NCBI RefSeq assembly: GCF_040675535.1
Contig: NZ_JBFAPC010000004.1
Span: 1-64,000 of the forward strand
Reading direction: 5' to 3'
Length of the DNA: 64,000 nt
Origin: Patulibacter sp040675535
GTDB taxonomy: Bacteria > Actinomycetota > Thermoleophilia > Solirubrobacterales > Solirubrobacteraceae
Below are positions 1 through 8,177 of the stretch, in pieces; the first letter of the stretch is position 1; each line of letters begins with the position of its first letter. A program made the translations under genes and the position numbers. The notes below the pieces were generated by a model. The model ran no database searches and was not told the DNA's origin. It worked only from the letters and a program-made list of their open reading frames with translations.

Positions 1-1062
1 GCCGCGGCCGCCGCGGCCCGGCGCGCCTTCGAGGCCGAGCTGCGCGCCGACGGCGTGCCCGACGACGCGATCGCCGCCGCCGTCGCCGCCAACCGCCTGG
101 CGCTCGTGCCCGTCGAGCGCGTCCTGCAGGGGACGCCGACGCTGCGCACGACGGACCTCGTCGCCCGCACCGGCGTGGACCCCGAGCTGCTCGAGCGGGT
201 GCTGCAGGCCGCGGGCGTCGCGGTCCCGTCGCACGGCGACGCCGCGTGGGAGGAGCGCGACCTCGCCCTGCCCGCGCTGGTGGCCGCCCTCGCGGGCCTC
301 GGGATCGACGAGGAGGCCGTCGTCGAGCTGGCGCGCACCCTCGGCGAGTCGGCCGCGCGCATCGGCGCCGCGGCGATCATCGGGCTGGGCTCCGGCCTGA
401 CGCGGCCCGGCGACACGGAGCAGGAGCTCGGCGCGCGCCTGGCCGCCGCGACCCACCCGGTCAACGCGCACCTCGCCGACGCCGTCGGGCTGCTGATCCG
501 CGCCCAGACCATCGACCAGCTGACCGCCGTGGAGCTCGACGGCGAGCAGATCGCCGACGGCCGGATCGCGGGCGCCACGCCGGTCTCGATCGCGTTCGCC
601 GACGTCGTCGGCTTCACCCGCATGGGCGAGCAGCTCGGGGCCCAGCGCCTGCGCGACGTCGCCGCGCGGCTGGGCGAGCTCGGGGCCGAGGTCTCCACCG
701 ACGGCGTGCGCGTCGTCAAGACGATCGGCGACGCCGTGATGCTCGCCGGGCCGCGACCCGGCCCGGTGGTCGCGGCGATGCTCGCGCTGCAGGAGCGGGT
801 CGCCGCCGAGGACTTCCCGCGGATCCGCGCCGGGGTCGCCACCGGCGACGCCGTCCCGCGCGCCGGCGACTGGTTCGGCCCGCCCGTCAACCGCGCCGCC
901 CGCGTCTGCGCGGCCGCGCGCCCGGAGAGCGTGCTGGTCGACGACGGCACCCGCGAGCGGCTGGCCGACGAGGCCGCGCTGGAGTGGACCGGCGTCGGCC
1001 GCGTGCACCTGAAGGGCATGGGCCGGGTGCGACTGCACCGCGTCCGGCGGGCCGGGCGGTAG
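1..1062 (+). CDS. Class III adenylate cyclase, Rv1264-like, 5'-truncated by window edge
   Basis: The reading frame is open from base 1, so the gene begins outside the window; the visible 353 codons end at TAG 1060-1062. The C-terminal half is a class III cyclase catalytic domain. It carries the metal-binding Asp in FADVVGFT, the Lys and second metal Asp in KTIGDAVM, the substrate-side Asp in AGDWFG and the transition-state Asn/Arg in VNRAAR, so it should make cAMP from ATP. The N-terminal half resembles the helical regulatory domain of mycobacterial Rv1264 (pH-sensing adenylate cyclase regulatory domain). No membrane segment is visible, so it is probably soluble. The next gene, dacB, starts 12 bp downstream and its probable -10 box overlaps this stop codon. 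Confidence 0.9.
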   Translation, partial: AAAAAARRAFEAELRADGVPDDAIAAAVAANRLALVPVERVLQGTPTLRTTDLVARTGVDPELLERVLQAAGVAVPSHGDAAWEERDLALPALVAALAGLGIDEEAVVELARTLGESAARIGAAAIIGLGSGLTRPGDTEQELGARLAAATHPVNAHLADAVGLLIRAQTIDQLTAVELDGEQIADGRIAGATPVSIAFADVVGFTRMGEQLGAQRLRDVAARLGELGAEVSTDGVRVVKTIGDAVMLAGPRPGPVVAAMLALQERVAAEDFPRIRAGVATGDAVPRAGDWFGPPVNRAARVCAAARPESVLVDDGTRERLADEAALEWTGVGRVHLKGMGRVRLHRVRRAGR

Positions 1063-1065
1063 CCT
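1060..1065 (+). promoter_or_regulatory. Candidate -10 box (TAGCCT) for leaderless dacB
   Basis: TAGCCT ends 9 nt before the dacB ATG (1075). No Shine-Dalgarno sequence lies between. The same TAnnnT to start-codon spacing recurs before several genes in this window. Confidence 0.4.
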
Positions 1066-1074
1066 GCGCCCGCG

Positions 1075-2370
1075 ATGCCCGCCCGCCTCACGCGCACCAC
1101 CGCCGCCGCGCTGTCCACCCTCGCCCTCACGGTCGCCGTCGCCGCCCCCGCCGGTGCCGCGATGCCGTCGACCTCCGGCATCGGCTCCCGTGCCGGCGTC
1201 GTCGTCGTCGACCTCGGGACCGGGAAGACCCTCCTCAGCCGCGCCGGCAGCAGCCGCCGGATCCCCGCGTCGGTCACGAAGCTCTTCACGTTCGGGTCGG
1301 CCCTGCGGCTGCTCGGCCCCGAGTGGACGCCGCGGACCCGCGTCGTCGCCACCGGTCGGGCGTCGGGCGACACCTGGGTCGGGGACCTCCACCTCGTCGG
1401 CGGTGGCGACCCGACGCTCTCGACCGCGGCCTTGCGCGGGCTCGCCGGCCGGACGGTGCAGGCGCTCGGTGTCGAGCGGCTCGACGGACGCCTCCGCGTC
1501 GACGCGACGACGTTCGACGACTGGCAGGGCGGGCGGCGGACGGGCCGGTCCGCCGACGGAGACATGGGCGGCCGGATCGGCGCCATCAGCGTCGACCGCG
1601 GGGCCCGTACCACCGCGCCCGCCGTCCGCGCCGGGTCGCTCTTCCGCACCGCGCTGAAGACCGCGGGCCTGACGGTCGGCGGCACCGTGGTCCAGGACCG
1701 CACCGCGGCGCCGGAGACGGCGGCCACCGTCGCCACGCAGGTCGGGCCGACCCTCGCGCAGCTCGCGGCGGCCACCCTCGGCCCGTCGGACAACTACATC
1801 GCCGAGACGATCCTCAAGGACCTGAGCTCCCGCGACGGGCTCGAGGCCGCGTGCCGGGTCCGCGCCTCGCTGCCGCCGATCGCGCCGGAGACCCTCGTCG
1901 CCGAGCCGCCCGCCGCCGCGGCCTGCCACACCGAGGCGTTCGCCGCCCCGTCGTCCACGACCGCGACGGGCAGCCGGCTCTTGCGCACGACCCTCCGGGG
2001 CCTGCTCGGCTCGACGCCGCACATCGTCGACGGCTCGGGGCTCACGCGTGACAACCGGGTGTCCCCCACCACCGTCGTCCGCCTGCTCCAGAAGCTCGAC
2101 GAGGACCCGAACATCGGCCCGGTGCTGCGATCGGCGCTGCCGCAGGCCGGGCGCACGGGGACGCTCGCCGGCCGCATGCGCGGCACCGCCGCGGTCGGCC
2201 GCTGCGCCGCGAAGACCGGGACGATCAACGGCGTCTCCGGCCTGGCCGGCTACTGCACCACGAAGTCGGGCCGCGACGTCGCGTTCGCGATCCTCCAGAA
2301 CGGCGGCAACGTCTCCTCGGCGCGCGCGTTCCAGGACCGCTTCGTCGCCCGGTTGGCCCAGGTCGGCTGA
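1075..2370 (+). CDS. dacB: D-alanyl-D-alanine carboxypeptidase/endopeptidase (PBP4, peptidase S13)
   Basis: A 431-residue secreted penicillin-binding protein that trims or cleaves peptidoglycan cross-links. Residues 1-29 form a Sec-type signal peptide (basic start, hydrophobic core, AGAA near the cleavage site). All three active-site motifs are present: SVTK with nucleophile Ser66 and Lys69, SDN at 238-240, and KTG at 380-382. The length is slightly shorter than typical PBP4 (about 450-480), with a compact insert domain between the SxxK and SxN motifs. It is co-directional with the upstream cyclase but probably has its own promoter. Confidence 0.9.
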   Translation: MPARLTRTTAAALSTLALTVAVAAPAGAAMPSTSGIGSRAGVVVVDLGTGKTLLSRAGSSRRIPASVTKLFTFGSALRLLGPEWTPRTRVVATGRASGDTWVGDLHLVGGGDPTLSTAALRGLAGRTVQALGVERLDGRLRVDATTFDDWQGGRRTGRSADGDMGGRIGAISVDRGARTTAPAVRAGSLFRTALKTAGLTVGGTVVQDRTAAPETAATVATQVGPTLAQLAAATLGPSDNYIAETILKDLSSRDGLEAACRVRASLPPIAPETLVAEPPAAAACHTEAFAAPSSTTATGSRLLRTTLRGLLGSTPHIVDGSGLTRDNRVSPTTVVRLLQKLDEDPNIGPVLRSALPQAGRTGTLAGRMRGTAAVGRCAAKTGTINGVSGLAGYCTTKSGRDVAFAILQNGGNVSSARAFQDRFVARLAQVG

Positions 2371-2371
2371 C

Positions 2372-2515
2372 CACCGGAGGGGACCCGGCCCCGACCCGAG
2401 CGACGCGGAGCCCGAACGCGTCGGTGGCCGACGGGGCTCGGGCCACCCGGAGGGAACCGGGCCCCGATCCGAGCGACGCGGAGCCCGGCGCGTCGATCGT
2501 CGACGAGGCTCGGGC
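2372..2515. repeat. Imperfect tandem duplication of about 72 bp
   Basis: Copy 1 (about 2372-2443) and copy 2 (about 2444-2515) share the order CCGGAGG / ACCCGAGC / GACGCGGAGCCCG / GGCTCGGGC with scattered substitutions. The repeat follows the dacB stop codon directly and does not encode a recognisable protein. It lies between two convergent genes. Confidence 0.75.
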
Positions 2516-2542
2516 CGTGCCGAGGGGCCGGAGAACGACGAC

Positions 2543-2721
2543 GGGCGAGCCTTGCGACTCGCCCGCCACCATCGACTACACCACCCCTACTTACTTACAC
2601 ATCCCAGGACCTCGTGTCGAGCCTGGGCAGACTGACACTCGTGGCCCTCAGGCAGTCCGCCGCAAGCGGCGCGTTACCGAGGTGGGCACCGAAGCCCTCA
2701 CCACGTAGGCGGTGTGACGAC
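2543..2721 (-). ncRNA. Candidate structured small RNA of unknown family
   Basis: Read on the minus strand, the segment between ligA and dacB folds into a closed multi-branch RNA. A closing stem pairs 2705-2715 with 2578-2590 (11 bp, 2-nt bulge). Inside are CGTGG/CCACG (2640-2644 with 2701-2705), a stem at 2646-2651/2677-2682 that needs a G-U pair available only on the minus strand, hairpins at 2658-2671 and 2684-2697, and a CCCAGG-CTCG hairpin at 2603-2627. A GGGCGAG hairpin (2543-2564) followed by GTCGTCGTTC ends it, matching terminators elsewhere in the window. A TACGGT -10 box at 2728-2733 would start a roughly 180-nt RNA. I could not match it to tmRNA, SRP RNA, RNase P RNA or 6S RNA by eye. 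Its status as an RNA gene is inference. Confidence 0.5.
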
Positions 2722-2727
2722 CCATCC

Positions 2728-2733
2728 ACCGTA
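2728..2733 (-). promoter_or_regulatory. Candidate extended -10 (GCTACGGT) for the small RNA
   Basis: On the minus strand TGCTACGGT precedes the structured region by about 7 nt. The same GCTAnnnT form lies upstream of rpsL, fusA, tuf, rpoB, rpmJ and rpmG. Confidence 0.35.
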
Positions 2734-2740
2734 GCACTCC

Positions 2741-4945
2741 TCAGGCCTCCTGCGCCTCGGCTGCGGGCTCCTCCGCGTCCTCGTCCTCGGCCGGCGCGAT
2801 CACGCTGCGCCCCTCCGCCAGCAGCCGCTTCAGCCCGTCCTCGTCGAGGACCGGGACGCCCAGCCGCTCGGCCTTCTCGAGCTTGGTCCCGGCCGCGTCG
2901 CCAGCGACGACCACGCCGGTCTTCTTCGACACCGACGACGTCACGCGGGCGCCGACCGCGAGCAGCCGCTGGGTGGCGTCCTCGCGGGTCAGGGTCGGGA
3001 GCGTGCCGGTCAGGACGACGGTCAGGCCCTCGAGCAGGTCGGCGTCCTCCGGGTCGTCCTCGCCCTGGGGTACCTCGAGCTGCAGCCCGGCCTCCTGCAG
3101 CCGCCGGAAGACCGTCACGACGGCCTCGTCGGCGAGGCGCTCGGCGATGATCCGGGCCATCTTCTCGCCGACGCCGGGGGTCGCCGCCAGCTGCTCCGGC
3201 GTCGCGGCCAGCAGCGCGTCGATCGTGCGGAAGCGCGCCGCGAGGTTGCGGCCGGTGATCTCGCCGACCTCCTCGATGCCCACGCCGAAGAGGACCCGGG
3301 CGAACGGCCGCTCCTTCGACGCCGCGATCGCCCCGATCACGCGGTTGGCGGAGATCTCGCCGTAGCCCTCGAGCTCGAGCAGCTGCTCGGCGGTCAGCGC
3401 GTAGAGGTCGGCCGCGTTGGTCACCAGGCCCTTCTCCAGCAGCTGGCCGACCTGCTTCTCGCCCAGCCCCTCGATGTCCATCGCCTGCCGGCCGACGTAG
3501 TGGCGCAGCAGCTGCCACTGCTGGCCCGGGCAGCCGCCACGGTTCGGGCAGCGCGTGAAGACCGAGTCCTCCGGCTTCTCCGTCGGCGTGCCGCAGCGCG
3601 GGCACGTCGCCGGCGGCGCGGGCTTCGGCCCGCGGTCGTCGCGCTCGGCCTCGTGCGGCGCCGGGGAGATCACCTGCGGGATCACGTCGCCGGCGCGCAG
3701 GACGATCACCCGGTCGCCGGGCCGGACGTCCTTGCGCTCGAGGTCCTCCTCGTTGTGCAGCGTCGCCTGCGAGACCGTCACGCCCGAGACGTTGACGGGC
3801 TCGAGCACCGCGTAGGGGTGCAGGTCGCCGAACTTGCCGACGCTCCAGATGACGTCCTTGAGCAGCGTCGTGGCGGTCCGCGGCGGGAACTTCCACGCGA
3901 TCGCCCAGCGCGGGTCCCGCCCGACGGAGCCCAGGCGGCGCTGGAGCTCGAAGTCGTCGACCTTCAGCACCACGCCGTCGATCTCGAACGCCAGGCGGTC
4001 GCGGCGCTCGCCCCACGCCAGGCAGGTCTTCACCGCGTCGTCGACGGTGCCCTGGACGGAGACCTCGTCGTTGACCGGGAACCCGCGGTCCTTGAGCCAC
4101 TGGAGCGTCGCACGGTGGCCGTCGACGCCGAGGACCTCGCCGACACTGGCCGAGGTGCCGTCGGCCCCGCCGCGGCCGGCGGTCTCCGCCTCGGCCGCGT
4201 CCCCCGCCCGGGCGGCCACGACGCCGACGCCGTAGGCCCAGAACGACAACGGCCGCTGCCGCGCCTGCTTGGGATCCAGCTGGCGGATCGCGCCGGCCGC
4301 GGAGTTGCGGGGGTTCATGAACGTCGACTCGCCGGCGGCGGCGCGCTTCTCGTTGACCTTGCGGAAGTCCTCGAGCTTGATGTAGATCTCGCCGCGGACC
4401 TCGAGGACCGCCGGCGCGTCGGCGATGTGCAGCGGCACGTCGGGGATCGTCCGCACGTTGTGGGTGACGTCCTCGCCGACCTCGCCGTCGCCGCGGGTGG
4501 CCGCGCGGACGAGCACGCCGTCCTCGTAGCGGAGGCTCATCGCCAGGCCGTCGACCTTCGGCTCGACCACGTAGCGGAACGCCGGGTCCGTGATGCCCTC
4601 GCGCGCCAGGTGCGTGGTCATGCGGTCGACCCAGGCCTGGAGCTCCTCGCCGCTGCGGGCGTTGGCCAGCGACAGCATCGGCTGCTCGTGGCGGACCTTG
4701 ACGAGCTTCTCCATCGGTGCCCCGCCGACCCGCTGCGTGGGAGAGTCCGGGAGCGCGAGCTCGGGGTGCTCGCGCTCGAGCGTCTCGAGCTCCGTGAACA
4801 GCGCGTCGTACTCCTCGTCCCCGATCTCGGGGTCGTCCTGCTCGTAGTAGCGGCGGCGGTGGTGCTCGACCACCTCACGGAGCTCCGCCGCACGGGCGGC
4901 GGGGTCCGGGGCGGGCTTCTCGGCGTCTGCGGGCGGGGGCACCAT
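2741..4945 (-). CDS. ligA: NAD-dependent DNA ligase
   Basis: A 734-residue ligase that seals nicks in replication and repair using NAD+. The N-terminal Ia domain holds the NAD contact region (RRYYEQDDPEIGD). The adenylation motif KVDG has the AMP-accepting Lys130. An OB fold follows, then a four-Cys zinc finger (C448, C451, C466, C472), helix-hairpin-helix repeats and a C-terminal BRCT domain (about 630-710) with an acidic tail. It is longer than the usual 670 residues because of an Ala/Gly-rich insert in the adenylation domain around residues 335-365. The ATG at 4945 was chosen because the family-typical N-terminus follows soon after and a TATCCT -10 box lies 9 nt upstream. Confidence 0.95.
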   Translation of the reverse strand: MVPPPADAEKPAPDPAARAAELREVVEHHRRRYYEQDDPEIGDEEYDALFTELETLEREHPELALPDSPTQRVGGAPMEKLVKVRHEQPMLSLANARSGEELQAWVDRMTTHLAREGITDPAFRYVVEPKVDGLAMSLRYEDGVLVRAATRGDGEVGEDVTHNVRTIPDVPLHIADAPAVLEVRGEIYIKLEDFRKVNEKRAAAGESTFMNPRNSAAGAIRQLDPKQARQRPLSFWAYGVGVVAARAGDAAEAETAGRGGADGTSASVGEVLGVDGHRATLQWLKDRGFPVNDEVSVQGTVDDAVKTCLAWGERRDRLAFEIDGVVLKVDDFELQRRLGSVGRDPRWAIAWKFPPRTATTLLKDVIWSVGKFGDLHPYAVLEPVNVSGVTVSQATLHNEEDLERKDVRPGDRVIVLRAGDVIPQVISPAPHEAERDDRGPKPAPPATCPRCGTPTEKPEDSVFTRCPNRGGCPGQQWQLLRHYVGRQAMDIEGLGEKQVGQLLEKGLVTNAADLYALTAEQLLELEGYGEISANRVIGAIAASKERPFARVLFGVGIEEVGEITGRNLAARFRTIDALLAATPEQLAATPGVGEKMARIIAERLADEAVVTVFRRLQEAGLQLEVPQGEDDPEDADLLEGLTVVLTGTLPTLTREDATQRLLAVGARVTSSVSKKTGVVVAGDAAGTKLEKAERLGVPVLDEDGLKRLLAEGRSVIAPAEDEDAEEPAAEAQEA

Positions 4946-4954
4946 CTCGGGGCG

Positions 4955-4960
4955 AGGATA
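4955..4960 (-). promoter_or_regulatory. Candidate -10 box (TATCCT) for leaderless ligA
   Basis: On the minus strand TATCCT ends 9 nt before the ligA ATG. There is no Shine-Dalgarno sequence in the short gap. Confidence 0.4.
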
Positions 4961-5016
4961 CCCGCGGCAGGGGGCCCGGACCCGCGACGCACGGGACGGG
5001 GCCCGCACGATCTCCC

Positions 5017-5877
5017 TCAGTCGTCGAGCAGGTCCCCGATGCGGTCCAGCAGGCCCTCGAAGCCGTGGCCCGCCAGCGGGGCGATCGCGGACTCGCGCGT
5101 GAGGTCCAGGTGCAGCGGCGTGATCGACACGTGGCCCGCCGCGACCGCCGCCAGGTCGGTGCCGGGCGTGGGCTCGAAGCCGTGGTCGGTGCCGTAGAGC
5201 CAGAAGCTGCGGCTGCCGTCGGGGTGGGTCTCCACCGGCTGCAGCTCGTCGCGGTAGTGCCGCTGGCCGAGCCGGGTGACCTCGACGGCCAGGGGCGAGC
5301 AGCCGCTGTCGCTCTGCGGCACGTTGACGTTCAGGATCGTGCGGCGCGGGAGCGGCAGCTGGCCGTCGCGACGGCTGACCCGCTCGACCTCGGCGACGAT
5401 CCGCGCGGCGATCTCGGCGGCCACCCCGAAGTCCCACGTGTGCTCGCGGCGCAGCGACCAGTCGCCGTGGGGCGAGGACATCGAGATCGCGACGCCCGGG
5501 ATGTCGTGGACGACCGCCTCGAGCGCCGCGGCGACGGTGCCGGAGTAGGTGACGTCCTCCCCCATGTTCGCGCCGTGGTTGATCCCGGACACGACGAGGT
5601 CGGGCGTCCAGCCGTCGATCACGCCGTGCGCGGCCAGGCGCACGCAGTCCGTCGGCGTGCCGTCCGTCGCGATCCCCGTGCCGCCGTCCTCGAACGTCTC
5701 GTCGTGGACCCGGAGCGGGCGGCGGACGGTGATCGACCGCGCCATCGCCGAGCGGTTGCCGTCGGGCGCCACCACGCGCAGGTCGATGCCCTCGAGCTCC
5801 AGCAGCGACCGGCGCAGCGCCAGGAGGCCCTCCGCGTGGATGCCGTCGTCGTTGGTGAGGAGGACGCGCGTGGTCAT
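5017..5877 (-). CDS. surE: 5'/3'-nucleotidase SurE
   Basis: A 286-residue metal-dependent nucleoside monophosphatase. The N-terminal LLTNDDG motif supplies the metal-binding Asp pair (D10, D11). NRSAM and SGINHGANMG carry the remaining metal and phosphate ligands, and YSGTVAAA follows in the usual place. The ATG at 5877 was preferred over upstream in-frame starts because SurE proteins begin a few residues before TNDDG and because GGAGG and a TAGGCT box lie just upstream. It is probably transcribed separately from ligA, since 71 bp separate them and each has its own promoter-like box. Confidence 0.94.
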   Translation of the reverse strand: MTTRVLLTNDDGIHAEGLLALRRSLLELEGIDLRVVAPDGNRSAMARSITVRRPLRVHDETFEDGGTGIATDGTPTDCVRLAAHGVIDGWTPDLVVSGINHGANMGEDVTYSGTVAAALEAVVHDIPGVAISMSSPHGDWSLRREHTWDFGVAAEIAARIVAEVERVSRRDGQLPLPRRTILNVNVPQSDSGCSPLAVEVTRLGQRHYRDELQPVETHPDGSRSFWLYGTDHGFEPTPGTDLAAVAAGHVSITPLHLDLTRESAIAPLAGHGFEGLLDRIGDLLDD

Positions 5878-6256
5878 GCTCCTCCAGCCTAGTCCCGCGG
5901 TCGCGAGACGGGACTCGGCGGCGAAGCAGACCCACCCCGCCGGTCTCAAGGATCACGAGAATTCCCCAGTTGCGATCAGGAGGGCCCGGCCGAACCAATC
6001 AGGTCGACGAGCTCCCGCGGGCGACGCGTCGGGGTCTGCGCGTTGGTGGTACCCGCCCGTGCGCGGCCGGCGAGATGGGGCAGCGAGCCTTTCAGCGTGC
6101 GCAGTGAGGCGTCACGGACGCCGAGCGTCGCGGCGATCCACGGCCTCAGGCGTGCGCATGCTCTGCGTCTCCAACGCGCGGGGAGCGATCATGAGGTCGC
6201 AGGCCGCATCGAAGACGCCGTCCACCGGCGGGTGGTGCCGGTCGTGAGTCAGCCAC
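5878..6256. other. Gene-poor 379-bp boundary of the accessory block
   Basis: Apart from the surE promoter I see no intact gene. On the minus strand an open frame ending at 6112 contains an ORF remnant (DAACDLM) that is collinear with a segment near 15.9-16.1 kb; see the repeat entries. This is where the conserved chromosomal context stops and the accessory genes begin. Confidence 0.5.
5886..5891 (-). promoter_or_regulatory. Candidate -10 box (TAGGCT) for surE
   Basis: On the minus strand TAGGCT lies 8 nt before the surE ATG; the intervening bases contain GGAGG. Confidence 0.35.
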
Positions 6257-6329
6257 GTGCATACGCTCGCCATCGCCCCAGCGTCCCGCTCCCGGCCTTC
6301 AGGGGCCATGGTCGGTCCCTGCCATCTCG
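6190..6329 (-). repeat. Left copy of a diverged duplicated segment flanking the accessory block
   Basis: Two landmarks are shared with 15919-16058: a GCCATCTCG-containing block of 28 nt (22/28 identical) and a DLM codon block with CAGGTCG-type sequence. Their starts are 112 nt apart in both copies. The minus-strand frames between them are open and of equal length (46 codons, about 12 identical residues, starting RWxGP and ending DLM). The copy here ends at a stop at 6112. The protein family is unrecognised. Confidence 0.5.
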
Positions 6330-7312
6330 TCGGACGATGGGTGCAACCGGCCATGTCCCCGAGCGCCAGGGTCATCGACGCTTCAACGATGGCCCGCCCC
6401 ACCGATGCGCCCCCGGACGCGCTGTTGATGACCGCCGGTGCTCGGAACGTTTCGCCGGTCGGCGCCGCACTCATCGGCCGCGCGGTCGGCGACGCGGTCG
6501 ACATCGCACTGCCCGGTGGGCGGAGGCTGCGCCGGCTGCTCGCCCCGCTGCACCGCCTGGCGCACGCGATGGGAACGATCGATCCGCGCTACCCCGACCC
6601 GGACCTCCGGGCGCGTATCGCGCCGGATGACCGCGACGTCGAGCAGCTCCTCGAAGCGTTCGAGTCGATGCTCGACCGCTTTCGCGTCGAGCGGCTGGAA
6701 AGTGACCGCCGCACCGCCGCCGCCCAGGAAGCGGAACGTCGCAACGTCGCGGGCGAGATCCACGACGAGCTCGGCCAGACCCTCACCGCGCTGGCCCTCC
6801 AGCTGGATCGCGCGGAGATGCATCCCCAACACCGTGAGCTCGCGCAACGCACCGTCGCGCGAGCACTCGGCGACATGCACGGCGTCGCACGACGGCTACG
6901 CCCTGTGGGGCTGGACGACCTCGGTCTGTTGAACGCCATGATCGCGCTGTGCCTTCGCGTGGAGGAAGAGAGCGGCAACGCCATCCACCGCGACCTGCGA
7001 CCGCCGATCCCGGCCCTGGACGGCGATGTGGAGCTGGCGATCTACCGGATCGCCCAAGAAGCACTGACCAACGCCATCCGCCACGCGCACGCTGACACGA
7101 TCACCGTCTCCCTCGGCGTCGACGACGAACACCTCGTGCTGACCGTCGCCGACGACGGCCGAGGGTTCGTGCACCCGCCCGACCCCTACGGCGGCCTCTC
7201 CGGGATGCGCGAACGCGCGCGCCTGATCCAGGCCACGTTCACCATGACGTCCGAGACGCGCCTCGGCACGATCGTCCGCTGCTCGATCCCCTTGGAGGAC
7301 CCGCCGTCATGA
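6257..7312 (+). CDS. NarL-family sensor histidine kinase, apparently lacking its membrane/sensor part
   Basis: A 351-codon frame. The C-terminal half is a complete kinase core: a HisKA_3 dimerisation helix with phospho-acceptor His169 in GEIHDELGQ, and a HATPase domain with EALTNAIRHA and DDGRGF boxes. Residues about 90-150 look like a HAMP-type linker leading into the kinase. Kinases of this UhpB/NarX type usually have transmembrane helices before that linker; none is visible here, and the first 80 residues look non-homologous. The start is therefore uncertain (GTG 6257 is only the longest option; ATG 6428 is an alternative). It overlaps the next gene by 4 bp (ATGA), the typical coupling of kinase to response regulator. 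Confidence 0.75.
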   Translation: MHTLAIAPASRSRPSGAMVGPCHLVGRWVQPAMSPSARVIDASTMARPTDAPPDALLMTAGARNVSPVGAALIGRAVGDAVDIALPGGRRLRRLLAPLHRLAHAMGTIDPRYPDPDLRARIAPDDRDVEQLLEAFESMLDRFRVERLESDRRTAAAQEAERRNVAGEIHDELGQTLTALALQLDRAEMHPQHRELAQRTVARALGDMHGVARRLRPVGLDDLGLLNAMIALCLRVEEESGNAIHRDLRPPIPALDGDVELAIYRIAQEALTNAIRHAHADTITVSLGVDDEHLVLTVADDGRGFVHPPDPYGGLSGMRERARLIQATFTMTSETRLGTIVRCSIPLEDPPS

Positions 7313-7967
7313 CCACTCCCCTCTGCACCCGCATCATGCTCGCCGACGACCACGCTCTGGTCCGCAGCGGCATCCGTCTGATCCTCGACAGCGAACCCGA
7401 CCTCCACGTCGTCGAAGAGGCCGGGGACGGCATCCAGGCCGTGGAGATCGCGCTGCGCGGCACCGTCGATCTCACGATCCTCGACGTCTCGATGCCCGGC
7501 CGCACCGGCCTGCAGGTCGCCCGCGAACTCACGCGCCAACGCCCGGAGATTCGATCCTGCTGCTCTCGATGCACGAGAACGAGCAGTACCACTTCGAGGC
7601 GCTGAAGGCCGGGGCCGCCGGGTACGTCCTGAAGTCCGCCGCCAACCGGGACCTCGTCGACGCCTGCCGCGGCGCGATGCTCGGTCGGCCGTTCCTCTAC
7701 CCGAAGGCGCTGCAGGCCCTGACGAAGGAGCTCCTCGACGACGCCCGCGCCGGCGGATCGCTTCCCCGCGACGTCCTGACCGCTCGCGAACAGGAGGTCG
7801 CCAAGCAGATCGCTGAAGGCCTCACCACCGACGAGATCGCCATCCGCCTGGTCATCAGCCCCCACACCGTCGAACGCCATCGCTCGAACGCTCTCGAGAA
7901 GCTCGGCCTCCGCAACCGCGTCGAACTCGCGCGCTACGCCATCCGCCGAGGACTCGTCGCACCATGA
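7309..7967 (+). pseudogene. NarL/LuxR-family response regulator broken by a 1-nt deletion
   Basis: The first frame (7309 onward) encodes a receiver domain with ADDHALVRSG, phospho-acceptor Asp59 in LDVSMPG, and a sequence running to RQRPEI. From about 7553 the family-typical continuation ILLLSMHENEQYHFEALKAG is found in another frame, followed by the switch Lys in YVLKS and a LuxR-type DNA-binding domain (LTAREQEVAKQIAEGL...TVERHR) ending at 7967. Restoring one base in an Arg codon near 7553 gives one continuous 219-residue regulator. Either the gene is inactivated or the assembly has an error here. It would be the partner of the overlapping histidine kinase. Confidence 0.85.
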
Positions 7968-8177
7968 CCACCCCCTACAGACTGCAGAACGACTCGCGGC
8001 GCTCGCGGCGGCCCGTTCTCCGCAGGCCCCAAGCGACTCGATCACTGAACCACGATCAGTCGAGGACCCGGCCCAGCGCCTCGTTCGCATCCGTCTCAGC
8101 AGACTGAACGATGCCACGAACACGGGGAACGAACGATCGAATGGACCGTCTGACGCAGATCGTTGACGACCACCCTG

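Noticed and set aside
2590..2715. tmRNA in the dacB-ligA gap (NAPLAA-like codons)
   Set aside because: The translated stretch only superficially resembles a proteolysis tag; the tRNA-like ends and T-loop sequence of tmRNA are absent.
2595..4100. Long minus-strand ORF over ligA
   Set aside because: Arg/Pro/Gly-rich shadow of ligA in another frame; the real ligA frame has all family motifs.
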